Shown here piece after piece: positions 22,603 to 30,608 of a DNA stretch of 32,565 bases (the stretch's first letter is position 1; the number at the start of each line of letters is the position of its first letter). This stretch comes from an uncultured Winogradskyella sp. Its GTDB lineage: Bacteria > Bacteroidota > Bacteroidia > Flavobacteriales > Flavobacteriaceae. The stretch is from the NCBI GenBank assembly GCA_905480385.1, contig CAJQQC010000131.1, forward strand, positions 1 to 32,565. The letters run 5' to 3'. The notes below the pieces were generated by a model, which was given only the letters and a program-made list of their open reading frames with translations, was not told where the DNA came from and ran no database searches. The translations under genes and the position numbers were made by a program.

Positions 22603-23895
22603 ATGGCAAATTTTGAACTAAAATTACCAAAAATGGGAGAGAGTGTTGCAGAGGCAACAATAACCTCTTGGCTCAAAGAAGTAGGTGAAACTATTGAAGC
22701 AGATGAAGCAGTTTTAGAGATTGCTACAGATAAGGTAGATAGCGAAGTGCCTAGTGAAGTTGATGGTATCTTAATCGAAAAGTTATTTGATATCGATGCA
22801 GTTGTCCAAGTTGGACAAACTATAGCGGTCATTGAAACCGAAGGTGGCGATATCATAGAGGTAAATGCACCAGCTGCTGAAACACCTGTGGTTGAATCAG
22901 TAAAAGAAGCTGCAGAAGTAGCTCAAATAGTTGTTACTGCAAAAGAAACTGCAGCACCAATTGAGTCTAAAGGGGAGCGTTTTTACTCACCATTAGTAAA
23001 AAATATTGCCAAACAAGAAGGTATTTCTCAATCTGAACTAGATACAGTTGCAGGAACAGGAAAGGACGGTCGTGTAACTAAAAACGATATTAAGTCGTAT
23101 TTAGAATCTCGTAGTTCTGCACCAAAAACAGAACCTGTCATCTCTACACCTGCAGAAAAGAAAGTCCTTTCAGTCGTTGCGTCCGGCGAAGATGAAATCA
23201 TAGAAATGAGCCGTATGGGAAAACTCATTTCAAAACATATGGTAGATTCTATTCAAACATCTGCGCACGTCCAGTCTTTTATTGAAGCCGATGTTACCAA
23301 TATTTGGAACTGGAGAAACAAACACAAAAACAACTTTAAACAACGCGAAGGCGAAAACTTAACCTTTACACCAATATTTATGGAAGCTGTGGCAAAAGCC
23401 ATTAGAGATTTTCCAATGATCAATATATCGATTCAAGGTGATACCATTGTAAAAAAGAAACATATCAATCTCGGTATGGCAGCAGCTTTAGGTGACGGTA
23501 ACTTAATTGTACCAGTAATCAAAAATGCAGATCAACTGAATCTTTTAGGTATGGCAAAAAAGGTGAATGATTTAGCAAAACGTGCTAGAGAAAACAAGCT
23601 TAACCCAGACGATATACAAGACGGTACGTATACCGTAACCAATGTTGGTACATTTGGTAGTATCATGGGTACTCCAATTATTAACCAACCACAAGTAGCT
23701 ATTTTAGCACTTGGAGCCATACGTAAAGTACCTGCAGTGATTGAAACTCCAGAAGGGGATTTTATAGGTATCCGTTACCGCATGTTTTTATCGCACTCTT
23801 ACGACCATCGCGTGGTTAATGGTGCTCTTGGAGGCCAGTTTGTAAAAACAGTAAAAGATTACCTCGAAGCTTGGGATATGGATAGAGAGATTTAG
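22603..23895 (+). CDS. 2-oxo acid dehydrogenase E2 (dihydrolipoamide acyltransferase)
   Basis: A 430-residue E2 core enzyme that passes an acyl group from lipoyl-Lys to CoA in a 2-oxo acid dehydrogenase complex. Domains in order: one lipoyl domain (1-80, with lipoyl Lys44 in EIATDKVDSEV), an Ala/Glu-rich linker, a peripheral-subunit-binding domain (about 127-167, FYSPLVKNIAKQEG...GRVTKNDI), and the catalytic domain. The catalytic His402 lies in YDHRVVNGALGG, where the usual Asp of HxxxDG is Asn406. A single lipoyl domain and the sequence style fit the branched-chain or 2-oxoglutarate class better than the pyruvate class. E1 and E3 genes are not in the window. It has its own promoter and a terminator. 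Confidence 0.92.
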   Translation: MANFELKLPKMGESVAEATITSWLKEVGETIEADEAVLEIATDKVDSEVPSEVDGILIEKLFDIDAVVQVGQTIAVIETEGGDIIEVNAPAAETPVVESVKEAAEVAQIVVTAKETAAPIESKGERFYSPLVKNIAKQEGISQSELDTVAGTGKDGRVTKNDIKSYLESRSSAPKTEPVISTPAEKKVLSVVASGEDEIIEMSRMGKLISKHMVDSIQTSAHVQSFIEADVTNIWNWRNKHKNNFKQREGENLTFTPIFMEAVAKAIRDFPMINISIQGDTIVKKKHINLGMAAALGDGNLIVPVIKNADQLNLLGMAKKVNDLAKRARENKLNPDDIQDGTYTVTNVGTFGSIMGTPIINQPQVAILALGAIRKVPAVIETPEGDFIGIRYRMFLSHSYDHRVVNGALGGQFVKTVKDYLEAWDMDREI

Positions 23896-23918
23896 AATAG
23901 TAGATTTTTAGATAAATG

Positions 23919-23954
23919 AAAAAAGCGCAGTTGAAAGACTGTGCTTTTTTTTTT
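23919..23954 (+). terminator. terminator after the E2 gene
   Basis: A 13-bp stem (AAAAAAGCGCAGT with ACTGTGCTTTTTT, one G-U) with a 6-base loop and a ten-base T run, 23 bases past the stop. The G-U pair favours the plus strand. Confidence 0.85.
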
Positions 23955-24023
23955 GAATTTTGTTTAACGCTTGATAAAAAACGAAAGTCAAGTCTAGGAT
24001 TGGGGTATTGTTTGAATTCTATT

Positions 24024-24031
24024 TACCTTTG
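24024..24031 (+). promoter_or_regulatory. -7 box for the exonuclease-FAH-Hpt-cinA operon
   Basis: TACCTTTG matches TAnnTTTG, 18 bases before ATG 24050. A TTG about 21 bases upstream (24000-24002) may be the -33 element. It excludes the upstream TTG at 24008 as a start. Confidence 0.5.
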
Positions 24032-24049
24032 ATTTTCAAAATAAAATCT

Positions 24050-24826
24050 ATGCAACTCAACCTAACAAAACCCATTTGTTTTTTCGACTTAGAAACTACA
24101 GGTATTAATATCTCTAAAGACCGTATTGTAGAAATTTCTATACATAAAGTATATCCAGATGGTAAGGAAGAAACGTATACCAAAAGGGTAAACCCTACGA
24201 TTCCTATTCCTGCAGTAACAACAGCTGTTCATGGTATTTCGGATGCAGACGTTGCAGATGCACCGACGTTTAAAGAGTTGGCTAAAGAAGTACACTACAT
24301 GATTAAGGATTCAGATTTAGGTGGTTTTAATTCTAACCGTTTCGATATTCCGTTATTAGCAGAAGAAATGCTGCGTGCCGATATTGATTTTGACATGAAA
24401 AATCGCAAATCCATAGATGTGCAAACCATATTCCATAAAATGGAGCAACGTACATTATCGGCAGCCTATAAATTTTATTGTGATAAAAATCTAGACGATG
24501 CCCATAGTGCAGAAGCAGATACCAAAGCCACTTACGAGGTTTTAAAGGCACAGTTAGACCGTTATGAAGATTTAGAAAATGACGCCAACTTTTTAGCAGA
24601 GTTTAGCTCTCGCAAAAAGTTTGCAGATTTTGCAGGTTTTATTGCTTATAACAAACAAGGAGAAGAGTGTTTTTCATTCGGTAAGCACAAAGGCAAGCGT
24701 GTTTTGGAAGTTTTAGAGAAGGAGCCAGGCTATTTTGGTTGGTTAATCAATGCAGATTTTCCTTTATATACTAAGAAAGTTTTAACGGCCATTAAGTTGA
24801 GCCAGTTTAATAATAAGTTGGGCTAA
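24050..24826 (+). CDS. DnaQ-like 3'-5' exonuclease
   Basis: A 258-residue DEDDh exonuclease related to the epsilon proofreading subunit of DNA polymerase III. ExoI is FFDLETTG (Asp13, Glu15), ExoII is LGGFNSNRFDIPLL, and ExoIII is DDAHSAEADTKATYEVL with the general-base His. After about residue 190 there is an extra C-terminal module (CFSFGKHKGKRVLEVL, then EPGYFGWLINADFP), seen attached to such exonucleases in Bacteroidota. Its role as a true replicative proofreader or a repair nuclease cannot be settled here. The start is ATG 24050, set by the promoter box. One base separates it from the FAH gene. Confidence 0.88.
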   Translation: MQLNLTKPICFFDLETTGINISKDRIVEISIHKVYPDGKEETYTKRVNPTIPIPAVTTAVHGISDADVADAPTFKELAKEVHYMIKDSDLGGFNSNRFDIPLLAEEMLRADIDFDMKNRKSIDVQTIFHKMEQRTLSAAYKFYCDKNLDDAHSAEADTKATYEVLKAQLDRYEDLENDANFLAEFSSRKKFADFAGFIAYNKQGEECFSFGKHKGKRVLEVLEKEPGYFGWLINADFPLYTKKVLTAIKLSQFNNKLG

Positions 24827-24827
24827 G

Positions 24828-25439
24828 ATGAAGTTAATTTGTATTGGTCGTAATTACACGGCACATATCGAGGAATTAGAAAACGAAAAACCAACAGACC
24901 CAGTTGTGTTTTTAAAGCCAGATACCTCTATATTACTAAAAAAGCAACCGTTTTTTATTCCAGATTTTTCGGATGATGTCCATCACGAAGTAGAGGTTTT
25001 AGTCAAAATCAATAAAGTTGGTAAACATATAGCTAAGAAATTTGCACACAAATATTACGATGAGGTAGGTCTAGGTATTGATTTTACAGCGCGCGATTTA
25101 CAAGCCCAATTAAAAGCTAAAGGATTGCCGTGGGAAAAGGCCAAAGCTTTTGATGGTGCTGCGGTTATCGGTAAATGGTTATCAAAAGCTAAATTTCAGG
25201 ATATTAACAATATTAACTTTAGTTTAAGGAAAAACGACGAGATTGTTCAGTCTGCCAATACAGAATTAATGCTTTGGAAAGTAGATGAACTTATAGAATA
25301 TGTCTCAAAATATTTCACTTTAAAGATTGGAGATATTATCTTTACGGGAACACCTGCAGGAGTTGGCAAAGTTTTTGCCGAAGATAGATTGCAAGGTTAT
25401 ATTGAAGAGGAAGAAATCTTTTCGATTAAAGTAAAATAA
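24828..25439 (+). CDS. fumarylacetoacetate hydrolase family protein
   Basis: A 203-residue FAH-fold protein of the short FAHD1-like type. Members act as acylpyruvate hydrolases or oxaloacetate decarboxylases and bind Mg2+. Visible marks are LICIGRNYTAHIEEL, the metal site VHHEVEVLVKI (E-x-E pair), GLGIDFTARDLQAQLKAKGLPWEKAKAFDGAAVIG, and FTGTPAGVGKV. Length is normal. The substrate is not fixed by sequence. It sits between exonuclease and Hpt genes with gaps of one and zero bases, so it is clearly in the operon, though unrelated in function to its neighbours. Confidence 0.88.
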   Translation: MKLICIGRNYTAHIEELENEKPTDPVVFLKPDTSILLKKQPFFIPDFSDDVHHEVEVLVKINKVGKHIAKKFAHKYYDEVGLGIDFTARDLQAQLKAKGLPWEKAKAFDGAAVIGKWLSKAKFQDINNINFSLRKNDEIVQSANTELMLWKVDELIEYVSKYFTLKIGDIIFTGTPAGVGKVFAEDRLQGYIEEEEIFSIKVK

Positions 25440-25781
25440 ATGCCAGAATACTATAAATTAGATCGCGTAAGAGAATTAGCTGATGGCGACGAGGAATTCG
25501 TTGAAGCATTAGCCGCAGCTTTTTTGGAAGAAGTTCCAGTAGATGCAGAACGTTTGCGTGTTGCAGTTCCTGCAATTGATTATTATGAAGCTTATCAAGC
25601 TGCTCATAAAATGAAGCCTACCATTGATTTGTTTGAGCTTGGTGTATACGATCAACTTATCGAATTGCAAGATTGGGGCAAATTTGAGCAAGAGGACAAA
25701 GATGTTTCGAAACAACTTCAAACATTACTTACTGCTGTAGATAATACGGTAAACGAAATCAAAAAAGATTTCGGTCTATAA
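25440..25781 (+). CDS. histidine phosphotransfer (Hpt) domain protein
   Basis: A 113-residue all-helical Hpt domain. The phosphorylatable His56 lies in YQAAHKMKPTIDLFE, the A-H-K-x-K/x-P signature. The N-terminal FVEALAAAFLEEVPVDAERL is the usual helix A/B. It relays phosphate between a hybrid histidine kinase and a response regulator. No kinase or receiver gene is in the window, so it is an orphan Hpt. Its ATG follows the FAH stop directly (TAAATG), and cinA starts 2 bases after its own stop. Confidence 0.85.
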   Translation: MPEYYKLDRVRELADGDEEFVEALAAAFLEEVPVDAERLRVAVPAIDYYEAYQAAHKMKPTIDLFELGVYDQLIELQDWGKFEQEDKDVSKQLQTLLTAVDNTVNEIKKDFGL

Positions 25782-25783
25782 TT

Positions 25784-27031
25784 ATGAATGCTGAAATCAT
25801 AACCATTGGTGATGAAATTCTCATCGGCCAAATAATCGATACTAATTCGGCCTTTATTGGGAAAGAACTTAATAAGATAGGCGTTTCAGTTTATCAAATT
25901 ACATCCGTTCAAGACGAAAAAGAACACATCCTTAAATCTTTAAAAGAAGCTGAAGAAAATGCTGACATTGTAATTATCACTGGTGGTTTGGGACCGACAA
26001 AAGACGATATTACAAAGCATACACTTTGTGAGTATTTTGATGACACATTAGTAGAAAATGCTGAGGTTCTAGCTCACGTTGAGCATATTTTCAAAACCTA
26101 TATCAAGCGTCCAGTTTTAGAAAGTAATAAGACCCAAGCTTTAGTACCTTCAAAATGTAATGTATTGACCAATAGATTTGGTACAGCACCAGGTATGTGG
26201 TTAGAAAAGAACGGAAAAGTATTTGTATCGCTTCCGGGTGTGCCTTTCGAAATGAAGGCATTAATTACCAATGAAGTTATTCCAGAGTTAAGAAAACGAT
26301 TCAAATTTCCTTACATAAAACATAAAACACTATTAACTTATGGATTAGGTGAGAGTGTTATTGCAGACAGAATAGAAGCTTTTGAAAATAATTTACCTGA
26401 TTTTATAAAATTGGCGTATTTACCAAATCTAGGACGTGTGCGTTTGCGTTTGTCTGCCAAAGCTATGGATAAATCTGTAGTCGAAACAGAAATGAAAAAA
26501 CAAATAGACATATTACTTTCGCAAATAGAAGACATATTTGTAGGCTATGAGGAAGATACTTCATTAGAAGCACTAATAGGAAAGCAATTAACACAATTAG
26601 GTAAAACAGTAGCTATTGCAGAGAGCTGCACTGGAGGAAGCATTGTGCAAGCCATAACAACAAGCGCAGGCGCTTCAAAATATTTGAAGGGTAGCGTCGT
26701 GACTTATGCTACAGCGTCTAAAGTTAATGTACTTGGTATTTCTGAAGCGATTATAGAAAAACATTCTGTAGTTAGCGAAGAAGTTGCCAAAGCTATGGCA
26801 AAAGGTGTATTAGAATTGTATGGAACAGATTATGCCATAAGTACTACAGGTAATGCGGGACCATCAAAAGGGGATGCTCATGCGGAGGTCGGAACCGTAT
26901 GGATTGGTATTGCAACAAAAAAGTATGTTTATGCTGAGGTTTTTAAGTTTTCTAATCAACGCGAGAAAACCATTAGAAAAGCAACAAATAAAGCGTTTCA
27001 AATGTTGCAAAAAGAAATTTTAAAAAAGTAA
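25784..27031 (+). CDS. cinA: CinA family protein (NMN deamidase-related)
   Basis: A 415-residue two-domain CinA. The N-terminal MoaB/MogA-like domain (IITIGDEILIGQIIDTNSAF, VIITGGLGPTKDDITK, FVSLPGVPFEMK) is linked to ADP-ribose pyrophosphatase activity in the family. The C-terminal PncC-type domain has AIAESCTGGSIVQAIT with the nucleophilic Ser, and STTGNAGPSKGDAHAEVGTVWIG. NMN deamidase activity is known for this domain. Length is standard. It is the last gene of the exonuclease operon. No hairpin follows before the rpmB promoter. Confidence 0.93.
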   Translation: MNAEIITIGDEILIGQIIDTNSAFIGKELNKIGVSVYQITSVQDEKEHILKSLKEAEENADIVIITGGLGPTKDDITKHTLCEYFDDTLVENAEVLAHVEHIFKTYIKRPVLESNKTQALVPSKCNVLTNRFGTAPGMWLEKNGKVFVSLPGVPFEMKALITNEVIPELRKRFKFPYIKHKTLLTYGLGESVIADRIEAFENNLPDFIKLAYLPNLGRVRLRLSAKAMDKSVVETEMKKQIDILLSQIEDIFVGYEEDTSLEALIGKQLTQLGKTVAIAESCTGGSIVQAITTSAGASKYLKGSVVTYATASKVNVLGISEAIIEKHSVVSEEVAKAMAKGVLELYGTDYAISTTGNAGPSKGDAHAEVGTVWIGIATKKYVYAEVFKFSNQREKTIRKATNKAFQMLQKEILKK

Positions 27032-27040
27032 TGCTTTTCG

Positions 27041-27071
27041 TTTGCTGAAATACAAAGTTTTACTAAATTTG
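27041..27071 (+). promoter_or_regulatory. promoter of the rpmB-rpmG-DUF4295 operon
   Basis: TTTG at 27041-27044, a 19-base spacer and TAAATTTG at 27064-27071. This is the clearest match in the window to the Bacteroidota -33/-7 pattern, about 40 bases before the bL28 start. Confidence 0.65.
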
Positions 27072-27111
27072 CACCCTGTTTAAAAATAAGAATACCTAAA
27101 GAAAGAAAACA

Positions 27112-27348
27112 ATGTCAAGAGTTTGTGAACTTACTGGGAAAAAAGCAATGGTTGGGAACAATGTATCTCACGCTATGAATAAGACGAAGCGCAAGTTTGA
27201 TGCAAACTTAGTGAAGAAGCGTTTTTATATTCCTGAGGAAGATAAGTGGGTAACATTAAAAGTTTCTACATCTGCACTAAAGACTATCAATAAAATTGGT
27301 ATCTCAGCAGCATTAAAAGAAGCTAGAGCAAAAGGATTTTACAAATAA
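27112..27348 (+). CDS. rpmB: 50S ribosomal protein bL28
   Basis: A 78-residue ribosomal protein bL28. It opens with SRVCELTGKKAMVGNNVSHAMN, then TKRKFDANLV and the basic KKRFYIPEEDKWVTLKV, all standard for the family. It sits in the large subunit near the L1 stalk and E site. It is first in an operon with bL33 and DUF4295, 26 bases ahead of rpmG. Length is normal for Bacteroidota. Confidence 0.97.
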   Translation: MSRVCELTGKKAMVGNNVSHAMNKTKRKFDANLVKKRFYIPEEDKWVTLKVSTSALKTINKIGISAALKEARAKGFYK

Positions 27349-27374
27349 TAGCATTACGCTAAAGTCAATTTACA

Positions 27375-27557
27375 ATGGCAAAAAAAGGAAATAGAATACA
27401 AGTTATCTTAGAGTGCACAGAGCACAAAGCTTCTGGTCAGCCAGGAACTTCTAGATATATTACAACGAAAAATAAAAAGAATACGCCAGACCGTATGGAG
27501 ATTAAGAAATTTAATCCAATACTTAAGCGTATGACAGTTCATAAAGAGATAAAATAA
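27375..27557 (+). CDS. rpmG: 50S ribosomal protein bL33
   Basis: A 60-residue ribosomal protein bL33 ([46 protein letters not shown]). The zinc-binding Cys pairs of C+ bL33 forms are missing; only one Cys is present, so this is a zinc-independent (C-) form. Located between bL28 and the DUF4295 gene. Confidence 0.96.
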   Translation: MAKKGNRIQVILECTEHKASGQPGTSRYITTKNKKNTPDRMEIKKFNPILKRMTVHKEIK

Positions 27558-27564
27558 GCAAACC

Positions 27565-27717
27565 ATGGCAAAGAAATCAGTAGCGTCTTTACAGACAGGA
27601 TCAAAACGTTTGACAAAAGCTATTAAAATGGTTAAGTCACCAAAAACCGGTGCTTACACATTTGTGGAGTCAGTAATGGCACCAGAATTTGTTAATGAGT
27701 TTTTATCAAAAAAATAA
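27565..27717 (+). CDS. DUF4295 small basic protein, probable ribosome-associated protein
   Basis: A 50-residue basic protein from ATG 27565 to TAA 27715-27717: it begins MAKKSVASLQTGSKRL, continues TKAIKMVKSPKTGAYTF and ends APEFVNEFLSKK. It is the DUF4295 family, restricted to Bacteroidota and always beside rpmB-rpmG. It starts 7 bases after bL33. A Bacteroidota-specific ribosomal protein named bL38 has been reported from the Flavobacterium johnsoniae ribosome. From memory I believe that is this family, but I could not check. A strong terminator follows. Confidence 0.85.
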   Translation: MAKKSVASLQTGSKRLTKAIKMVKSPKTGAYTFVESVMAPEFVNEFLSKK

Positions 27718-27740
27718 GCGTTAATATCAAACGTTTTTAT

Positions 27741-27772
27741 AAAAACTGCTTTCATTTGAAAGCAGTTTTTTT
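27741..27772 (+). terminator. terminator of the rpmB operon
   Basis: A perfect 13-bp stem (AAAAACTGCTTTC and its complement) around ATTT, with extra T at the end, 23 bases past the DUF4295 stop. Confidence 0.88.
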
Positions 27773-27857
27773 ATGGCTATATTTGAGCTGTATGTGACAA
27801 CTTAGCAGTATTGTTCTTAAGGCAAGATTGTTGAATACTCAATAGAAAATATAATAC

Positions 27858-28832
27858 ATGAGTTTTTTTAAAAAAATATTTTCCTCAGAAAAAAAGGAAA
27901 CCCTAGATAAGGGTTTAGAGAAATCTAAATCATCTTTTTTCAATAAATTAAACAAAGCCGTTGCCGGAAAATCTAAAGTCGATGACGACGTTTTAGATAA
28001 TTTAGAAGAAATCCTAGTTACTAGTGATGTAGGTGTTAACACAACACTCAAGGTTATTGAGCGTATTGAAGAGCGAGTGTCTAAAGATAAGTACTTAGGC
28101 ACATCAGAGCTTAATCAGATTTTAAGAGAAGAGATTGCAGGTTTGTTGTCAGAAACTAATTCTGGTGAAGAAACGGAGTACACAATACCACAATTACCAA
28201 AACAAGATAATGGTCAAAAAACACCATATGTGTTAATGGTTGTAGGTGTTAATGGTGTCGGTAAAACTACAACTATTGGTAAACTAGCTTACCAGTTTAA
28301 AAAGCAAGGCTTAAAAGTTGTTCTTGGTGCTGCTGATACTTTTAGAGCCGCAGCTATAGACCAATTGCAAGTTTGGGCAGATCGTGTGGATGTGCCGATG
28401 GTAAGACAAGATATGGGTAGTGACCCAGCTTCTGTAGCATTTGACGCCTTAGAATCTGGTGTTAACCAAGATGCAGATGTAATTATTGTAGATACTGCAG
28501 GACGTTTACACAACAAAATCAATTTAATGAACGAGTTGACTAAAGTAAAACGCGTGATGCAAAAAGTAGTGGGCGATGCACCACATGACGTACTTTTAGT
28601 ATTAGATGGTTCTACAGGTCAAAATGCTTTTGAGCAAGCCAAACAGTTTACTGCCGCAACTGAGGTCACTTCTTTAGCTGTTACAAAATTAGATGGTACT
28701 GCAAAAGGTGGTGTTGTAATTGGTATTAGTGATCAATTTCAAATCCCTGTGAAATATATCGGCGTAGGAGAAGGTATTGAGGACTTACAGGTATTTAATA
28801 AGTTCGAGTTTGTGGATTCGTTTTTTAAATAA
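27858..28832 (+). CDS. ftsY: signal recognition particle receptor FtsY
   Basis: A 324-residue SRP GTPase receptor that docks SRP-bound ribosomes at the inner membrane. It has a short basic N-terminus (FFKKIFSSEKKE) in place of the long acidic A domain of E. coli. The N domain follows, then the G domain: P-loop GVNGVGKTTTIGKLA, ADTFRAAAIDQLQVW, DTAGRLHNKINLM, TKLDGTAKGG, and the closing GVGEGIEDLQVFNKFEFVDSFF. It lies downstream of the rpmB operon as often seen in Bacteroidota, but after that operon's terminator, so it needs its own promoter. I could not fix one. Confidence 0.96.
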   Translation: MSFFKKIFSSEKKETLDKGLEKSKSSFFNKLNKAVAGKSKVDDDVLDNLEEILVTSDVGVNTTLKVIERIEERVSKDKYLGTSELNQILREEIAGLLSETNSGEETEYTIPQLPKQDNGQKTPYVLMVVGVNGVGKTTTIGKLAYQFKKQGLKVVLGAADTFRAAAIDQLQVWADRVDVPMVRQDMGSDPASVAFDALESGVNQDADVIIVDTAGRLHNKINLMNELTKVKRVMQKVVGDAPHDVLLVLDGSTGQNAFEQAKQFTAATEVTSLAVTKLDGTAKGGVVIGISDQFQIPVKYIGVGEGIEDLQVFNKFEFVDSFFK

Positions 28833-28946
28833 AGTTACAGGAAACGAATTTGAGTTCTTTCATATCTTATTTTTTACTCAAATTATCTGACTAGTTTCAG
28901 GTTTTAAACCTATGTCTTTTTTGTATTTTTATAAAAAATACAAATC

Positions 28947-30608
28947 ATGACCAAATACTTGCCACTTTTCCTTTTATTATTTATTTTTTCTTGCAAAGAT
29001 GCTTCTAAAACAGAAGAGGCAAGAACACCTGTTAGTCAATCTGAAACTGAAGTAGAAGAAGATGATTTAAGTGCTATTTCGACAAAAGACTTCAGAGAAT
29101 TTAAAGTTTTAGACTCTAAAGTCATTACTAAAGCTGAAATTTGGTCAACCATAAATCTGCAGATGACAGATTTTTCAGAAGCTGATTATAATAGATTAAA
29201 ATCTTTAATCTTAGAATCTGATATTTCAGCATTACAAAATCAAATTCGGGAAGGGAAATTCAATTACGAACAACTCACTAAATTCTATTTATTCCGAATT
29301 AGAAAATATGACCGAGAAAATGACCTATCTCTTAACTCAGTCATTTCCATAAACCCTAATGTTATTAATCAAGCCAAAGAAGCAGATGGTACAGAATTTG
29401 AAGAAGGTATGCATGCTATTTTTGGTATGCCAATTCTTTTGAAAGATAATGTAAATGCTGATGGTATGGTAACTACAGCAGGAGCAACAGCTTTGTTAAA
29501 TAATAAAACAGGAGATGCTTTTTTAGTAAAACAGTTAAAGTCTAAAGGTGCATTAATTTTGGGTAAAGCTAATTTAAGCGAATGGGCTTATTTTTTCTGT
29601 GGTGATTGTCCAAGTGGTTATTCGGCTGTTGGTGGACAAACACTAAATCCTTATGGTAGACGTATCATAGATACAGGAGGTTCAAGTTCTGGTAGTGGTG
29701 TTTCAGTGTCAGCAAACTTTGCAGCTGCTGCCATTGGTAGTGAGACCTCAGGTTCTATATTATCACCAGCAAGTAGTAATTCCGCAGTAGGTTTAAAACC
29801 AACAATTGGTTTAGTTAGTAGAACAGGAGTTGTTCCAATTTCTTCAACATTAGATACTGCTGGGCCAATCACAAGGACAGTCATGGATAATGCTATTTTG
29901 TTAGATGCCATTTTTGGTCCTGATATTGCTGATTCAAAAACGATAGATGCATTATTAGACAATGGATTCTATTATGATAATCTTAAAGAATCTAGTGTAA
30001 ATGGAAAACGTTTTGGAGCACCAAAACGTTTACTAGAAGACTCACTGTACATAAAAGCACTTAATGTTTTAAAGAGTCAAGGTGCTGTGATAGTAGAAGT
30101 CGAAGAAGAGCAACTTGGACTGCCTAACTTTTTAAGATTGCTAAATCTTGATATGAAAAAGGACTTGCCGCTTTATATGGAAGGTTATGCCAATAGTGAC
30201 ATCAAAATGAGAACTATTGAGGATTTTATGGCATTCAACCTTCAAGATTCTTTGACGTCTATGCCTTATGGTCAAAATCTTTTTAAAGGTATTGCTGATG
30301 ATACAGGTGATGCAGAGTTTTTAGCACGAATTCAAGATACTTTAAAAACTAATGGTAGACAGTATTTTGATAAACCTATGCAAGCTCAAAACCTTGATGG
30401 ATTTTTATCTATAAATAATTACCATGCTGGGTTTGCTGCCGTAGCAGAATATCCTGCTTTAACCGTACCAATGGGTTATCAAGATAATGGTAAGCCAATG
30501 GGATTAACTTTTATTTCTAGTCGTCTACGTGAAAGACAACTGTTAGAATGGGCTTATGTATACGAGCAAGTATCAAAAGCCAGAGTTGCGCCAAAGGATT
30601 ATAACTAA
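28947..30608 (+). CDS. amidase lipoprotein (amidase signature family)
   Basis: A 553-residue lipoprotein (lipobox FIFSC, Cys16) of the amidase-signature family. It hydrolyses amide bonds with a Ser-cisSer-Lys triad: Lys166 in PILLKDNV, Ser246 in TGGSSSGSG and Ser270 in GSETSGSILSPAS. This is not GatA, because GatA is cytoplasmic and sits with gatB/C. Extracytoplasmic members may act on peptide or aryl amides; the substrate is unknown. The first 90 residues after the signal are an Asp/Glu-rich linker and a helical region. A GTATTTTT/AAAAATAC inverted repeat lies at 28923-28941 just ahead. Its stop overlaps the convergent serine hydrolase stop by 3 bases. Confidence 0.9.
   Translation: MTKYLPLFLLLFIFSCKDASKTEEARTPVSQSETEVEEDDLSAISTKDFREFKVLDSKVITKAEIWSTINLQMTDFSEADYNRLKSLILESDISALQNQIREGKFNYEQLTKFYLFRIRKYDRENDLSLNSVISINPNVINQAKEADGTEFEEGMHAIFGMPILLKDNVNADGMVTTAGATALLNNKTGDAFLVKQLKSKGALILGKANLSEWAYFFCGDCPSGYSAVGGQTLNPYGRRIIDTGGSSSGSGVSVSANFAAAAIGSETSGSILSPASSNSAVGLKPTIGLVSRTGVVPISSTLDTAGPITRTVMDNAILLDAIFGPDIADSKTIDALLDNGFYYDNLKESSVNGKRFGAPKRLLEDSLYIKALNVLKSQGAVIVEVEEEQLGLPNFLRLLNLDMKKDLPLYMEGYANSDIKMRTIEDFMAFNLQDSLTSMPYGQNLFKGIADDTGDAEFLARIQDTLKTNGRQYFDKPMQAQNLDGFLSINNYHAGFAAVAEYPALTVPMGYQDNGKPMGLTFISSRLRERQLLEWAYVYEQVSKARVAPKDYN

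Noticed and set aside
28833-28946. Inverted repeat GTATTTTT-ATA-AAAAATAC before the amidase as an operator
   Set aside because: It is pure A/T apart from the ends and easily arises by chance in this base composition. It is noted in the amidase entry only.
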